A stretch of DNA of 64,000 nucleotides from Ctenosaura bakeri. Lineage: Eukaryota; Chordata; Lepidosauria; Squamata; Iguanidae. How positions within the stretch are numbered: position 1 is the first letter of the stretch; each line of letters starts with the position of its first letter. Below the pieces are notes generated by a model. It was not told where the DNA came from and did no database searches. It was given only the letters and a program-made list of their open reading frames with translations. This document shows, piece after piece, positions 25,601-38,072 of the stretch. The translations under genes and the position numbers were made by a program. The stretch lies in contig CAOLHI010001813.1 in NCBI GenBank assembly GCA_948474755.1, forward strand, positions 186,001 to 250,000, in the 5' to 3' direction.

Positions 25601-26190
25601 CCAGAAAGAAAAACAGATCTACATTGATCTCAAAGAGTAGGAGTCTTTGCCAATGACAGTTATCATTTGTGCAAAGTTTTATTACAGTTATCTCAAACCA
25701 TTCAAAAGTTGTGAAAATAACTGTTTGACAGCAAAAAAAATAAATAAAAAAAAATGACTCAACACTACTTCTGCAAGCAGTGAGAACATGCAAGTGAAGA
25801 ACACTGAGTGGCTGAGAGAAAGCATGTGCCATTTCTTCCTACTGCACATACAGCCAGAAGCCGCCTTCATAGCTTCACCAAACTCTAGTGCTGTCCTCAT
25901 TATGCCAACACATTTTCAGAATATCTGCTGCTTCCCAGAATTCTGCAGCTGTGTTGAGAATGTTCTCAAAGAAATTCATGTATAAAAGGAAGACTGTATT
26001 CCCAAGAAGAGAGTTTGAGTCCGTGTGAGTGGGTGTTCAGACAAGCTATTGAAAGATGACTGTGGATTATTGAAAATGATTGGATTTTTTTTTTCTTTTA
26101 ATTCTGTAAATAAAAAGGTTTGGTTATTGTTGGGTAAGGTGACGTTTTGATGTTAGCATGGTGAATTTCATAACAATACATTTTGGCTGA
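22653..26190. other. Unannotated AT-rich stretch
   Basis: A GTCT/ATCT microsatellite lies at 23717-23750. A-rich runs lie at 25732-25754. No gene or well-defined repeat is recognised; the minus frame 25452-25832 has no motif. Confidence 0.35.
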
Positions 26191-28286
26191 TTCTCAGGAT
26201 GGATCACTGGCTGAATCTGAAACATAAAAATACTGATGGTGTAAATGAGTTTGCATCCTGTTCAGAACAAAATGAAGCTTCTCTCAGTTATCTCAAACAG
26301 TGCTGCCACTATAGCAAGGAATATCTGTCAACTGGGTTCATGTGTGCAGTCCCAGAAGACAACCAGCTACCACAGTGTGTGTTCCATTATGCTGTATTAT
26401 CCAACAAGGCCATGAAACCATCAAAACTGCAAAGATATCTCAAAATTAAACATAAAGAAAATGTCACAAAGAGCTTTTTTTTTTTCAAAAGTAAGAACCA
26501 GGAACTTCAGGAAAGTAAAAAAAATGGTTTTAAAAAAAGACTGCAACTGGATGTAATGATGAAAATACAACAAGGGCCTTATTTGAAGTTTCTTAGCTAA
26601 TAGCAAAAACCAGAAAACCACATACAATAGCTATTATATTATATTAACCACTGCAAAATCATGGTTTCTTCATTGATCAACAAGAAAGCTGCCAAGGACC
26701 TTTCCTTAATACCTTTCTCAAATGACACAGTTAAGAAGTGAATCAACAGTTTGTCAGCCAGTAACAAGAAACAGTTATTAGAAAGAATCTGTATGACCCT
26801 GTATTTTGCTCTGCAACTGTATGAAAGCAGCACAGACATAACAAAGTGACACTATTGTGGTAGGTTAGATATGAACACAAGATAAATATTTTAGAAATGT
26901 ACTGTTTATCTTCTCATTGGCACACACTACAGCTGAAGAAGTATTTAATACTTTAATTGAGTTTCTAACTTGACATGGATTAGTTGAAATGCATTAGAAT
27001 TAGGACAGATGGAGCACAAGCAATGTCTGGAAAGCTTACTGGACTTGTAGCACAGATTAAGGAAACCATACCATTGGTATGATACCATTGGTATGATTGC
27101 TGCATAAATAGAAAGGCTGTAGTTGCTAAGAAGATACCAGGAAAACTAAAATGGACCTTAATTTTATAAAAAAGTAAACCACCAAATTCAAGACTTTTTG
27201 AGCAGCTTTGCAAAGATGTACACAGTGAGCACCAGCAACTTGTGTTATACTGTGAAGTGCTTTGTCTATCGCGAGGTAAAGTTTCGGCTCGTTTGGGGGA
27301 ATTAGGAGACAAGATCATTCTTTGTGGAGCAGCAATTTCACCTCAGTGATCATTTGACAGATTTGTCCTGGTTATTACAATTTGCATATTGTCCAGATGT
27401 CTTCAACTATTTAAATATACAGAACTTAAATTTTCAAGAAGAAAAAATAACAGTGTTTCAAGTTGAAGACAAGATTGAAGCAAAGATGAGAAAGTTGGGA
27501 TTGTGACATCATTGCCTATTGAACCAAAACTATGAAACATTTCCAAACCTGATACATTTTTTTTGGTTCTACCAATGAAGAGTTGTCTGAGGAGGACACA
27601 TCACATCACTTATCACATGACACTTGAAAGAATGGCATAGCATGAAAGATTGGCATAGTTTCCATGAATATTATCTTGTTCCTGATACAAGCAAAATCTG
27701 GATTAGAGATTCATTTTCAGGAGCTCACAGCAGGAGAGGAAGACAAGCTCAGAAATATCCACAGACAGTACCTTGAAAGTTCAGTTTAAGGAGCAGTCTC
27801 TTCCAAACTTCTCGGTTCACTTACAAACAGATTTTCTGGAACCATCAAAGAGGTCTGTGAAGGTATTGATGCCTTTCATAATGACATATTTGTGTGAAAA
27901 ATCATTCTTTGCTCTTGTTTAGAAACTGTTTGAAAAATGTACAGTCAGAACTTAGAATACAGATATCAGCTATTAAGTCTGAGATAACATGGCTTCTCAT
28001 TAATTAATAAATTAATTACATTAACAAGTAATATTCAGCTGTGGTTTGGTGTTCACATATTATTTATTTTAAAGTTCCATGGAATCATTCCAATAAAAAT
28101 ATAATAGGAGTGTATGCATTTACCTTTTTCTCCCTTCTTTCCAAATTTGAAGACCTCTGATAAGCAACTTTAAATAAATATTTGATATACTTTAGAGTTT
28201 TAAATTTTGAGTTAAGTTTTGGTGGTCTGCAGCAACAAAAGATATTTATAGGGGGTCCTTGGTAAATAAATGGTTAAGAACCACTG
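26191..28286 (+). pseudogene. Fossil hAT transposon with ZBED/FAM200-type transposase
   Basis: Plus-strand fragments read in the order of hAT transposases of the ZBED5/FAM200 (Charlie-like) group. A degenerate BED zinc-finger region lies at 26199-26600 (the 'SNKAMKPSKLQRYLKIKH' stretch; one zinc-binding cysteine replaced). Next comes 'AAKDLSLIPFSNDTVKK' with a stop, then LLERI...FALQLYESSTDIT near 26800. A block near 27190-27500 includes SRGKV and the PDVFNYLN-like segment. Stops and frameshifts are scattered throughout, so it is dead. The right end at about 28270-28286 reads 'tggttaagaaccactg', the inverse of the CAGTGGTTCTTAACC terminus of this hAT group. The left terminus was not located. 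A hAT should leave an 8-bp target duplication; the right candidate begins at 28287. Confidence 0.82.
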
Positions 28287-30384
28287 GCATAGTCCATGTC
28301 AGAAGCCTTCCACCACCTCTGCCGTGCTAGCCCCTCTATTATGTTAATTATGCCCAGCTTAGCTATACTGTAGCCATTTTGCTGTACTTCCTTCAATGAT
28401 GTGTTTGATGCTATGTGGTTGGATGTTTGGGTGATGGGAGGAGGAATCCCAGCTGGAGCATGAGGACCAACGTCATTCAACAGACTGGTACAGACTAGTC
28501 TGTGAGAATGGGATATGAGCAGGAAAGAATGGAGAGGGACATGAGGTGTTCTAGAAAGTGAAACTTCTGTTGTGCCCTCAGCTCTGGCAAGAACATTGTC
28601 TGTATGGTGAAATGATTTTTAATACAGCTTTCTGGACCTATCCATGAAGGCTGTTTACTGAGTTTGGATAAGACCAGACATTTCAGTCCATACCTTTCCT
28701 AGCAAACTCACAAGAACTATAACGGAATGTCCTCAAGTGTTGGCAAGTGGAGAAAGTAGCTCAGAAAGAGATGGTAGGAAAAGCAGAAAATAAGAGCATC
28801 TCTGAATAACCTGAGCAGAGTTTGTAAGTCCATAATATAGCAATCACTAAGGTTGGGAACTTAGCAAGTATTCATAAGCTTTGCTTATGTCTTCTCAAAT
28901 GCTCTAAGGAATTCTGTAAAGCTGTACCAAAGCTCAGCCTATATTTACAGAGTAAGCACTATAGCTTTCAAAAGACATATCTTGCCAGAAGGCTAAATGA
29001 GCTGGTTTGGTATGGATGGTATGCAGGTTCCTTCCAGGGGCTGTCACCTGCTTTTGCCCCCTATGACCTGACATCTTATTTTGACAGATTTCCAATATTC
29101 TGACCTGTTAGAATTCTCCTATCTGATGTTCCGCCTTGTTCTATTCTTCCTGTCGTGCAAATTGATGTTGCCGTGGTGGCCTTGGAATACTGTAATTAGA
29201 GAACAGACAGCTACAGTGACTCTGGAGGGGAAGCAGAGGGAAAGGTACAGTCCACATACGATTATTGGGGATTGGCTTAGAATTTAAGGGTAAGAGGCAG
29301 TCATAGACGCTTAGACAGGAAATACACAGGAGCAAAAATCTCAAGTTTCCACAGATCATAATGCTGCAGCATTCTAGCAATACAAAGGCAGAGAACTAAT
29401 TTCTAATGTTTAGCAGCAAAATTAAAAATGCCCATAAAGTAACATTACAAAATGAACATGAAGGTTCTGTCTTGGTTGAGAAGTCCAAGATATTGGAAGA
29501 GAGGCAAAAAGATTTTTGTTTAGACTAACAACACTTCCCAGAGTAGAAAGAGTTTGAGTGTCTAATATTAACCTCTTCACATCCAGGCATTTCCTATAGC
29601 TTTATCCCATTGCACCAGGTGTGATCTTGTTCTAAGCATGAATACATAAGAGTAGGAAAGTATTTGGATAATGTTAAGCCAATGGCACACTGTATATGCA
29701 AGTAAAACCATGAAGACAATCGTGAGGTTGTATGTGTGTGAGAGAGAAAAATAGACAAATAAGTATGTGCTACAGATGAAGTCAACATTTCTCAAAATAA
29801 ATCTTTGAGAAAAACTTGGCTCCAGCTCTCCCCACTTCCAAATATTCTGGCAGGGGGCAGGGAGTAACAAGCATTTCCCTCACATAACACCTTGTAATGA
29901 CATTATATCCAGGTGATTATGGAAGATGTGTGATGTGTACCAACACAATTGTTGCAGTGGTAGCACCCTCACCCCCTCAAACAAACAAACAAACAAAAAG
30001 GAAAAAAGATAAAAGCTCAGCGATTGCTTCCCTCAGTCATTATATCTATCCTTGGGAAGCTGTTATGGAAATTCCTTCACCCTGTCAACATTCAGTGAAA
30101 TACTCCCTCTGTCCAATTTCTCTGCCCAGAAATAGCATGAAGACACCTGAGAGGAAATGTATACATAGGTCTTGGTATTACAGTTGTGCCTGGCATGATT
30201 TTCCTTTCTATGAGAAATTGGTCATAATAAAAGAACTGTAATGAAAACAACTAGTCAGATTTTCAATAGCCTAATAGATTCCAAGCCCCTGAAATTTAGT
30301 ATCTGGGGCCCTGGCAATTAGACCAGAATTGGAAATAGTACTGTGAAACTGAATTATTCCCAGCATGGATAGCCAGACAGTACA

Positions 30385-30417
<33 letters not shown>

Positions 30418-31285
30418 TTCATTCTGCAAACACAGGGAAAGATGGTGATAAGGTCTTAGACACTGATAGTTCATCATAATTCAGTTCCACAAATGCCCAC
30501 TAACCAGACAACTTTGGTACATGTTAAAATACATAAAGTATATGTGACAAGAAACAAATGGTAACATTCAATCCAATATAAAACAGAAATCTGATGTTTC
30601 CTTGCAGATATATGCCAAGTCAAGCATTAAATATGGCATTTGGATTCCTAGGGACATTATGAGAAGCAAAAGAGCTAGAGGAATATATCTATTTAACAAA
30701 CCCTATCTAACCTGAAACATCTTATTTCAAATTATTTTTGTCTGCTTATACAGTTGGCCTGAAGCAGAATCACCAGGAGGTTTCCAAAAGCTAGCAAAGC
30801 AAAAAGTAGTTTCAGTTGGTTTGGTGGGAGAATATATGCTGAACCGTATGTTAAGATGACTGCAGCTAAATGGAACTATATGATTCACTAGCAGCTCCAT
30901 GATGTAATAATAATGACTCCTTGGGGATTTTCCTTCCAGATAGCTTGGTTTCACCAAGTTGTTCTACCACAAATGAAGTGTAGAAATAATATGTGGGCAA
31001 CATCAGATTTTGTGTATTACAGTCGTTCAGTCTGATGATAAGTAGACACTGCGTTTGGTGATTTATTCCAATGTGTGGGTTGCAAGGAACTGGCCATCTG
31101 TTTTCTTCTTTACACATATGTCTGCATGGGTATTAAATTTTCAAAGTGACTTAATGTGGCATAGACTGTTAAATAATTATGTTGTAAATGTCCTCACAAT
31201 ACCATGCAAATTGATTTACTTACTGACTGGGTGTGTGTCCCTGCAAGTTTTGTCCCTGCAAGTTTTGGCAAGACTTGAACATACC
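28287..31285. other. Unannotated sequence with two microsatellites
   Basis: (ACAA)n lies at 29980-29996 and (CA)n at 30381-30418. No gene or recognised interspersed repeat. Confidence 0.4.
30381..30418. repeat. (CA)n microsatellite
   Basis: An almost pure CA run with one T interruption. Confidence 0.95.
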
Positions 31286-31547
31286 AATCATAGAATCATA
31301 GAATCATAGAGTTGGAAGAGACCACAGGGGCTATAGAGTCCAACCCCCTGCTATGCAGGAACACCCATCAAAGCATTCCCAACAGATAGCCATCCAGGCT
31401 CTGCTTAAAAACCTCCAAAGAAGGAGACTCCACCACACTCCAAGGCAGCATATTCCACCGCTGGACAGCTCTGACCATCAGGAAGTTCTTCCTGAGGTTC
31501 AAGTGGAACCTCCTTTTCTGCAACTTGAATTCATTGCTCCTTGTCCC
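31286..31547 (-). mobile_element. CR1 LINE 3' end (part 1, before the nested LTR)
   Basis: It begins with three tandem 'atcatagaatc' octamer-like units, the reverse of the CR1 3' tail. It continues with the CR1 3' segment 'gttggaagagaccacaggggc...tccaaccccctgctatgcagg'. It is interrupted at 31547 by a solo LTR and resumes at 32049, as shown by the continuity 'ttgctccttgtcc | tagtctctggagcagcag'. Confidence 0.93.
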
Positions 31548-32048
31548 TGTTGGGGAAATTGAGAGACTTTGGTAATGAGACTCTCAATCAGCAGAGCATT
31601 TTAGTAATTGCACAAAAAAGGGAAGTTGAACAAATCACCAGTCCCACTTCTTTAATTCCACCCCAAAATACACTTAATCTAGCTCAAAATACAAAAACAG
31701 TTTGGTTAAAAATATAAGAGTTTGCTCACAAAATCTTGTGCATAAACTACAGAGGTTCAATTCTTGAAGTGGGTAGGAAGAAAAAAATAAGCACTCACAT
31801 GCTTGCTACCAATAATCACTGTTAGGAGATCTCAGAGCATGCTTTCAGGTCAAAAGGCGAAGACAAAAGGCAAAAGGGCAAATAGCAAGAGAACTTTTTA
31901 AAAGAACAAAGAATGTGTACTTGCTGGAGGAAGAGGTGTTAACCAATAAACAGGAAGTTTTCTCTCTAGGTTATCTCTCTATGCTTACAATAGACATGCA
32001 AACAAACTAGTCAGTTAATTAGGCATGCAAAGGTTGCCACTCCCAACA
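31548..32048 (-). mobile_element. Solo LTR nested in CR1 (501 bp)
   Basis: The segment starts TGTTGGGGAAATTG and ends 'ttgccactcccaaca', giving the TG...CA ends and short inverted repeat (TGTTGGG/CCCAACA) of an LTR. The 5-bp target is duplicated as GTCCC (31543-31547) and GTCCT (32049-32053). The uninterrupted CR1 sequence on both sides gives the empty site. No internal region remains, as expected after LTR-LTR recombination. Orientation is tentatively minus. A 5-bp duplication suits ERV or Gypsy families; no family assigned. Confidence 0.8.
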
Positions 32049-32750
32049 GTCCTAGTCTCTGGAGCAGCAGAAAACAAGCCCACTCCCTCCTCAACAGGAC
32101 ATCCCTTCAAATATTTAAACGTGGCTATCATGTCCACTCTTAACCTTCTCTTCTGCAGACTAAACATACCCAGATCCCTAAGCCATTCCCCATAGGGCAT
32201 GGCTTCCAGACACCTCACCATTTTGGTCACCCTCCTCTGGACACGTTCCAGCTTGTCGATATCCTTCTTGAATTGAGGTGCCCAGAACTGGACATAGTAT
32301 TCCAAATGAGGCCTAACCAATGCAGAATAGAGTAGTACCATTACCTCCCTCAATCTAGACACCATACTCCTATTGATGCAACCAAGAATCGCATTGACTT
32401 TCTTGGCTGCCTCATCACACTGCTGACACATGTTCTGCTTGTGATCTACCAAGACTCCTAGATCCCTTTCACATTTAGTGCTATCCAGCCACGCGTTCTC
32501 CATCCTATATTTGTGCATTCCATTTTTTCTGCCTAAGTGTAGGATTTTACATTTCTGTCTGTTGAAATTCACTTTGTTAGCTTTGGCCCAGATCTCCAAT
32601 CTGTCAAGGTCATTTTGAAATTCGACCCTGTCTTCTGGAGTTTTAGCAACCCCTCCCAATTTGGTATCATCTGCAAATTTGATCAGCATGCCCTCCACTC
32701 CTTCATCTAAGTCACTGATGAAGATGTTGAATAGCACTGGGCCCAATGTT
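32049..32750 (-). pseudogene. CR1 reverse transcriptase fragment (part 2)
   Basis: The minus-strand frame is open from about 32750 to the LTR. It encodes the CR1 reverse transcriptase from the LGPVLFNIFISDLDEG motif (about residues 32-47 of the 274-codon frame). The catalytic box reads FADDTK. The thumb and C-terminal region follow: 'WLDSTKCERDLGVLVDHK', then '[12 protein letters not shown]', then 'LERVQRRVTKMV'. The frame ends in the LTR, so its last residues are not CR1. The frame is intact but truncated at both ends (no endonuclease, no upstream palm), so it cannot act alone. Upstream codons of the open frame (32751-32839) are flank. Confidence 0.92.
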
Positions 32751-34018
32751 CCCTTCCAGTTTGAGTGCCTAAAACCAGACATCTCCATGCTTGATAAAAC
32801 TATAAATAGCCACCTTCCATTCCTTATTCCAAACATCATTCAGTTGCTTTTATCAGCGCAAGCTTCTCTCACCTACCAGATACCTGCTGTTTAAAAATGC
32901 GACGTAACTTTTTTGTAAACATCTTTTCACTTTTTGTGGCACCTTCTGAAATCTTAACTTATAGTTTACCTTGTGTTTAAATATGAATTCATCTTTATTT
33001 ACTTACTGCATTCTGCAAGAAGTTTATGGAAAATATAGTTTAAACTGTCAAAATTTGAAACAAGCAGAACTCTGAAACTGCAGAACCATAGCTTACAATA
33101 CAGAGGATGAAATGTGTTTCTCTACTGATGAAGCCAAATAAACTTCTAGGGCAAGACATTTCATAGATCCAAAGCAACTCCAGACTAGACTTTTTCCTTT
33201 GGACGATGATAAACTGTCACTTCTTATACTAAAACATTATTTCTTCACCTCAGTGCTATTAGTAGACCTAATTAAAAGAGACCTATTGATTCTATGGCAT
33301 TCATAGAAGAGTTGACATATCATTCAACAGTTGATCAGAAATTTGCCATAATTCATTGCAATAATTAACAAGTAATTCTTTCCATTATTTGTTGCATTAA
33401 TTATTTCATTTTTCTGACTTTTTAAAATAAAACATAGGATTGATAAGTGAATGCTATTAAAAATCCTACTAAACTAACTCTAAAAAAATCTTAAGATATC
33501 ATTAAAAAGTACATGGAAAATGTTACTTGTTATAGCAGGTATAACAATCTATAAAAATCCTGCATCCTGCTCTTGAGTAAAAAATGGGACCCCTGAGATC
33601 ATCTAGCTGTCACCACCCTCTGCTTTAGCCCACATGACTCACAAAGAAGTTACTGGGGAACTTAACTTTCACCTTCACCTCTGATTCTGTACAGGCTTTC
33701 CTTTCCCCACTTCCTGTGGGAAATGAGAATCCTATAAACATGCATGTGTACATGTCAAGCAAAGGCATGTTAAGAGAACTTAAAAAAGAGGAGGTCTTTA
33801 AAAGGAAAGGTTTTATTCTAAGCAAGCAGTCACCATCATACATGAAGGCACCTTCCTTCGGGAATTACTCAAGAAAAGCTGCAAAGTTACAAACAAAGCT
33901 TAAGTCATATTGAGCCAAGGTAGAAAAGAACATAACTCCTAATGTGACTAGCTAAACATTCCTATGCCACTCACACTTCAGATGGGATTCTGGGACTTGG
34001 ATGGTCATGGGAAACTGG
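32751..34018. other. AT-rich unannotated sequence
   Basis: It has no recognised repeat. TAAT-rich sequence between 33340 and 33440 resembles non-coding conserved elements in composition only. Confidence 0.35.
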
Positions 34019-34220
34019 GGCCATTTCCCCACTACACGGCTTTAGTGCTATTATTCCACTTTCAACATCCTGTGGAATTCTGGGGTTTGTACTTTCCTGA
34101 GGCCAAAGAGCTCTCTGGATGAGAATTCTTAAGACCCTCCCTAAACTGCAAACCCCAGGATTCCATAGGTAGTTGAAAGTGGAATAATAGCACTAAAACA
34201 GTGTAGTGCAGAAATGGTCC
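34019..34220. mobile_element. MITE family B copy 3
   Basis: It starts GGCCATTTCCCCACTACACG and ends 'gtagtgcagaaatggtcc', with the palindromic core. The flanking triplets are not clearly duplicated. Confidence 0.82.
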
Positions 34221-35046
34221 AGGAGTCTGCATGCCTTTGTCCAGCCTGCAACCAAGCTCCCCCAGGTCTCTTTGTCTCTCTCTGTAACTTGTGGCACCTA
34301 GAGGTTTTATAATCCCTCATTTGGCAGCATCTCAGAGCTTCCACACTTCTTTTCAAAGTGGTTTTCCTCATTAGGTAATTGTTTCTCATGATCTCTGTTG
34401 CTCCTTTGTGATGCTGGTCCCAATAAAGGTAACTTAAACCTAGGATGCTATTAACCCTATGTTTACATGGAGAGAAGACTATACTCCTCAGCTATGTCAA
34501 TCAGATAATAGGAGAGCCCATTATCACAGCAGTTAACATACATTATGCTGTTTTTGAAATGTAACATCATCTTCACTCAGAAATGGCATTTCCCTAAAGA
34601 GCTAGTTAGCTTGACTCAACATCTTTGATTTGTCTGGACTGATTTTTTTCCCATTAAATATGTTTTGTGTGTGTATTCTGTGTGTGTATGTGTGTCCATA
34701 TTTTTTTAAAGAAGGAACACCAAGTAAGGGGTTGGTTAACTCCCTATACTGAAGTCACATTTATGAATGTTGAGGACTATATTAGAAAAAATTATATTGA
34801 ATGGTTTATAATCTTACCCACCCACAGTGCTGGCTTCAATATCAATTCCTCCCCCAAGGTTCTCCCAGCAGAGTCTTAAGTACTGTGTTTGTGTATGTTT
34901 AGCAGAATAGCAAGTGTATAATAACAGTTATTAAAAGCTGATTAATTGGTTTGAAATGCTGGCATGCAAACAAACAGATAGTCTACTGGGGATTTTGCCT
35001 TTTGAAAGGAGAAGAGGAGCGGGGTAATTGTCCTCAGCGCCATTGC

Positions 35047-35188
35047 AGTAGTGGACATTTGAACCTTCAGAGGTTGTTGGACTGTAACCCTTAGCATCCC
35101 TAGACACCATAGCCAATGGTAGGGGAAGATAGGAGTAGACATTCATAAATAAATGGAGTGCCAGAAGTTCCCCAATCCTGTTCTGTTG
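35047..35188. mobile_element. Palindromic MITE, 'AGTTGTAGTCCAAAA' type, decayed
   Basis: 'cagaggttgttggactgtaacccttagcatccctagacaccatagccaatgg' and the end 'agttccccaatcctg' follow the pattern of the copy at 19242. Confidence 0.5.
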
Positions 35189-35931
35189 CATCCTCATAAG
35201 GAATATGTTGGACGACCCAAATGTCTCTGAAACTAGTATTTATTTATTATCAATTTATTATTTAGTACTGAATTCATTGCCTGATGTAGCAGAAAGCAGA
35301 TTGTAGGCATAGGCAAGCACTGGAGTGTGCATGTTTTATAAGCCAGTTTTTCTTCAGTTTGTGTTAAAACTATGGAAGTGTGGAAAGACACAAGAAGACA
35401 TCTCCTCTTTACAAATTATAATAATGTCTACCACTTTACATTTTGTAGTGCCTCAGGGCTCTTTCTTCAAGCAAGTAATTTATGCAACTGCAGATTGAAA
35501 ATTCTTGGTTCTTTTTGCTACTGAGTGACAAGCTATGCATTTCATTCTGCAAACGACATTATGTAAGAAGAAAACCCTAGATAGGGTGAATAAAATGAAG
35601 CTAGACTGAAGAATCCTACACTGCATCTTTAAAATAGATGACACTTGAATGCTGTATTGTTTTATGCCAGTTAAGAACAGCGGTTCACTAGATATACTTT
35701 ACCTTCACAACAATCTTGTGAAGTACATAGGAAGAGAGAGGGAGAATGAGCAAGAGAGAGACTGGGACTAGTTCAAAGCTACTCTATGGGCTTCATAGCT
35801 TTGTGAAAACTTGAATTAGTGAGGACTCTTAAACCTCAAACAAAATTCTACTTGATGACCCACACAGTCTCTCTTAAAGCAAATTCTTAAACGTCAAGGA
35901 GGTGGGATTAGTGTTTAAAATAGATTTTAAT

Positions 35932-36095
35932 ATTGTTGTTGTGTGGGAGCAAGTCATTTCTGATTAATGGTGACTCTAAGGTGAACCTACCATGGGGATT
36001 TCTTGGCAGGTTTTATTTTGGGGTGTCCTAAAAGCTGAGCAAGTGTGCTTTCTCTAAAGTCACCCAGTGGGTTTCTATAGCTGAGCAGGGATGGT
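35932..36095 (-). mobile_element. Sauria-type SINE, diverged
   Basis: It starts 'ttgttgttgtgtgggagcaagtcatttctgattaatggtgactctaaggtgaacc', the reverse of the SINE 3' end. It runs to 'cacccagtgggtttctatagctgagcaggg'. The tRNA-related head is missing or diverged. Confidence 0.7.
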
Positions 36096-36294
36096 CTGTG
36101 AGTTTTGGGTAGTGTTTTGTGTTGGTGGTGCTCATTTACACATGGTTAGGTTAGTTCTTGGAGCATTTTTCAGGTGAAAATGGCACATATATGTACCAAA
36201 AATGGAGAGATTCAGAGGTGCTGCAAAAATGGGATGTAGGGACCAGCTGCAGCAATAGCCACATTTTCTCCACTCTTGTTCTAGAAATGTCTAT

Positions 36295-36725
36295 GGCCCT
36301 TTTGCAAACTTTTTTTTTTTGCTCGAGCACCCCTTGAGCATCACGTGAGTGGGAGCGTCACTCCGTATGACGCACTCCCACTCACGCGATGCTCACGAGG
36401 CTGAAGCAGGGCGAGCACACATTTTTTTATTTTCAGCTGTAAGCCAAAAATACTGCACGCTCGTGCAATGCTCACAGCGCCCTCGCGCATTTACCTGCAT
36501 GCAGTGCTTTGGCGAGCCAGGGCGGTTGCGCTTCCTTCCCCCAGTGCAGCCTACAGCTCCCAGACTGCGCTGCGGAAGGAAGGGGTGGGGCGCGAGTGCA
36601 ATGGTCGCACTACAAGGAAGCCAATACGGGAGGCAAGAAGGGCTGTCATGAGCAGCTCGCACGAGTGGCTGCTTGCGTGAGTGCCACTCCCCACTGCCAC
36701 GACGAGGTAAGGTGCAAAAAGGGCC
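36295..36725. mobile_element. MITE family A copy (431 bp), inverted partner of 37546-37982
   Basis: The ends are GGCCCTTTTGCA and TGCAAAAAGGGCC. The GC-rich interior has the 'gctgtaagccaaaaat' and 'cttccttcccccagtgcagcctacagctcccagactgcgctgcggaaggaagg' hairpins. The target triplet is unclear (TAT versus TAA). Frames of 70-114 codons on both strands are artefacts of its palindromes. Confidence 0.87.
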
Positions 36726-37545
36726 TAAGTCTTCCAAGAGCTAGGAAAAGATCTCTCCCCCTCCCTCCCGAAGGCAGGGCCAGGGCTGCTATCATGATAG
36801 CAGCTGCTGGGAGACTACCCCTTTTAAGCCCTCCAGATTTTCCCCTCCAATAAACATTATTGTTATGCGTGCACACAGCTTTTCCCAGGCTTTACACACA
36901 GTGAAGAACACTAGCTTGTCATTTGTACTGAAGTGGCTTAATTGGCTTCTGTATATCAAGTAGGTAGGAAGCTTGACCTGGGATTGACCTGACTGTAGAC
37001 TAGAGGTGGGGAAAGTGTGGTCAGTGGGTCACATGCAGCCTCACAGCTCTCTCACACAATTTTTGCCCCACATGCACCCAAATTCTCCTGGGGGATGTGA
37101 GTGCAATCCAACCCCTGGCCATTTGAGGACCAGGAGAGACACTTTTTTTTTCCTAACAGCAAGACACCCAGGAGACAACTTCCAAGTCACTTTCTGTTGG
37201 AAAAAGTCTTCTTGTTGTTCCAAAATGACCCAGAGAGGGTAAAGAAGTTGTGAAATTACATCCATGTCCACTACATGACAAAAAAAATCAAGTCCCCCCC
37301 CCAGAGCATATGGCAGGGCATGCAATAATCCAAGGTCCCCAGTGTGTGTGGGGGGAGGGACAATGTAGTCCTAACAGCTGTTTTCTCCTGCTGTAAATTC
37401 TGCCCTCTCCAGGCAGCTTGTTTAAGAAAAAACTTTAGGCTTTTAAGCAATTGATCAGTTTAAGAATGAATAATCACTCAACAGCCACAATACTGGAGTA
37501 GAATTGTCACTACTTGGGGTGGGGAGGATCCCTAGTCCTCTCAGT

Positions 37546-37982
37546 GGCCCTTTTCGCACCTTATCTCATCGCGGCAGTGGGGATCGGCGCTCGCGCAAAC
37601 AACCACTCATGCAAGCTGCTCACAACAGCCCTTCTTGCCTCCCGCATCAGCTTCCTGGAAGCGTGACCGTCGCACTCACGCCCTGCCCCTTCCTTCCGCA
37701 GCGCAGTCTGGGAGCTGTAGGCTGCACTGGGGGAAGAAAGCATGACCGCCCCGGCTCGCCAAAGCACCGCACACAGGTAAATGCGTGAGGGTTCCATGAG
37801 CATTGCGCGAGCGCGCAGTATTTTTGGCTTACAGCCGAAAATAAAAAAATGCGCGCTCGCCCCGCTTCAGCCTTGTGAGCGTCGCACAAGTGGGAGTGCA
37901 TCATATGGAGCGATGCTCCCACTCACGCGATGCTCAAGGGGTGCTCGCGCAAAAAAAAAAAAAAAAACATGCGAAAAGGGCC
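37546..37982. mobile_element. MITE family A copy (437 bp)
   Basis: The ends GGCCCTTTTCGCAC and TGCGAAAAGGGCC are flanked by an exact AGT duplication (37543-37545, 37983-37985). In inverse orientation it closely matches the copy at 36295-36725 over nearly the whole length. Both have a homopolymer A/T run near one end and the same paired hairpins. Confidence 0.9.
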
Positions 37983-38072
37983 AGTGTCTTTACTGAAAAC
38001 CACTACTAGGGAGTGAAGAGCCAAGCGATATTCCTCCTAATAAAGCAAAACTTGTGACATCCCAAACACAGA

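Noticed and set aside
25452..25832. 126-codon minus frame as a coding exon
   Set aside because: It is rich in F, L and C from AT-rich homopolymer runs, has no motif, and overlaps A-rich low-complexity sequence.
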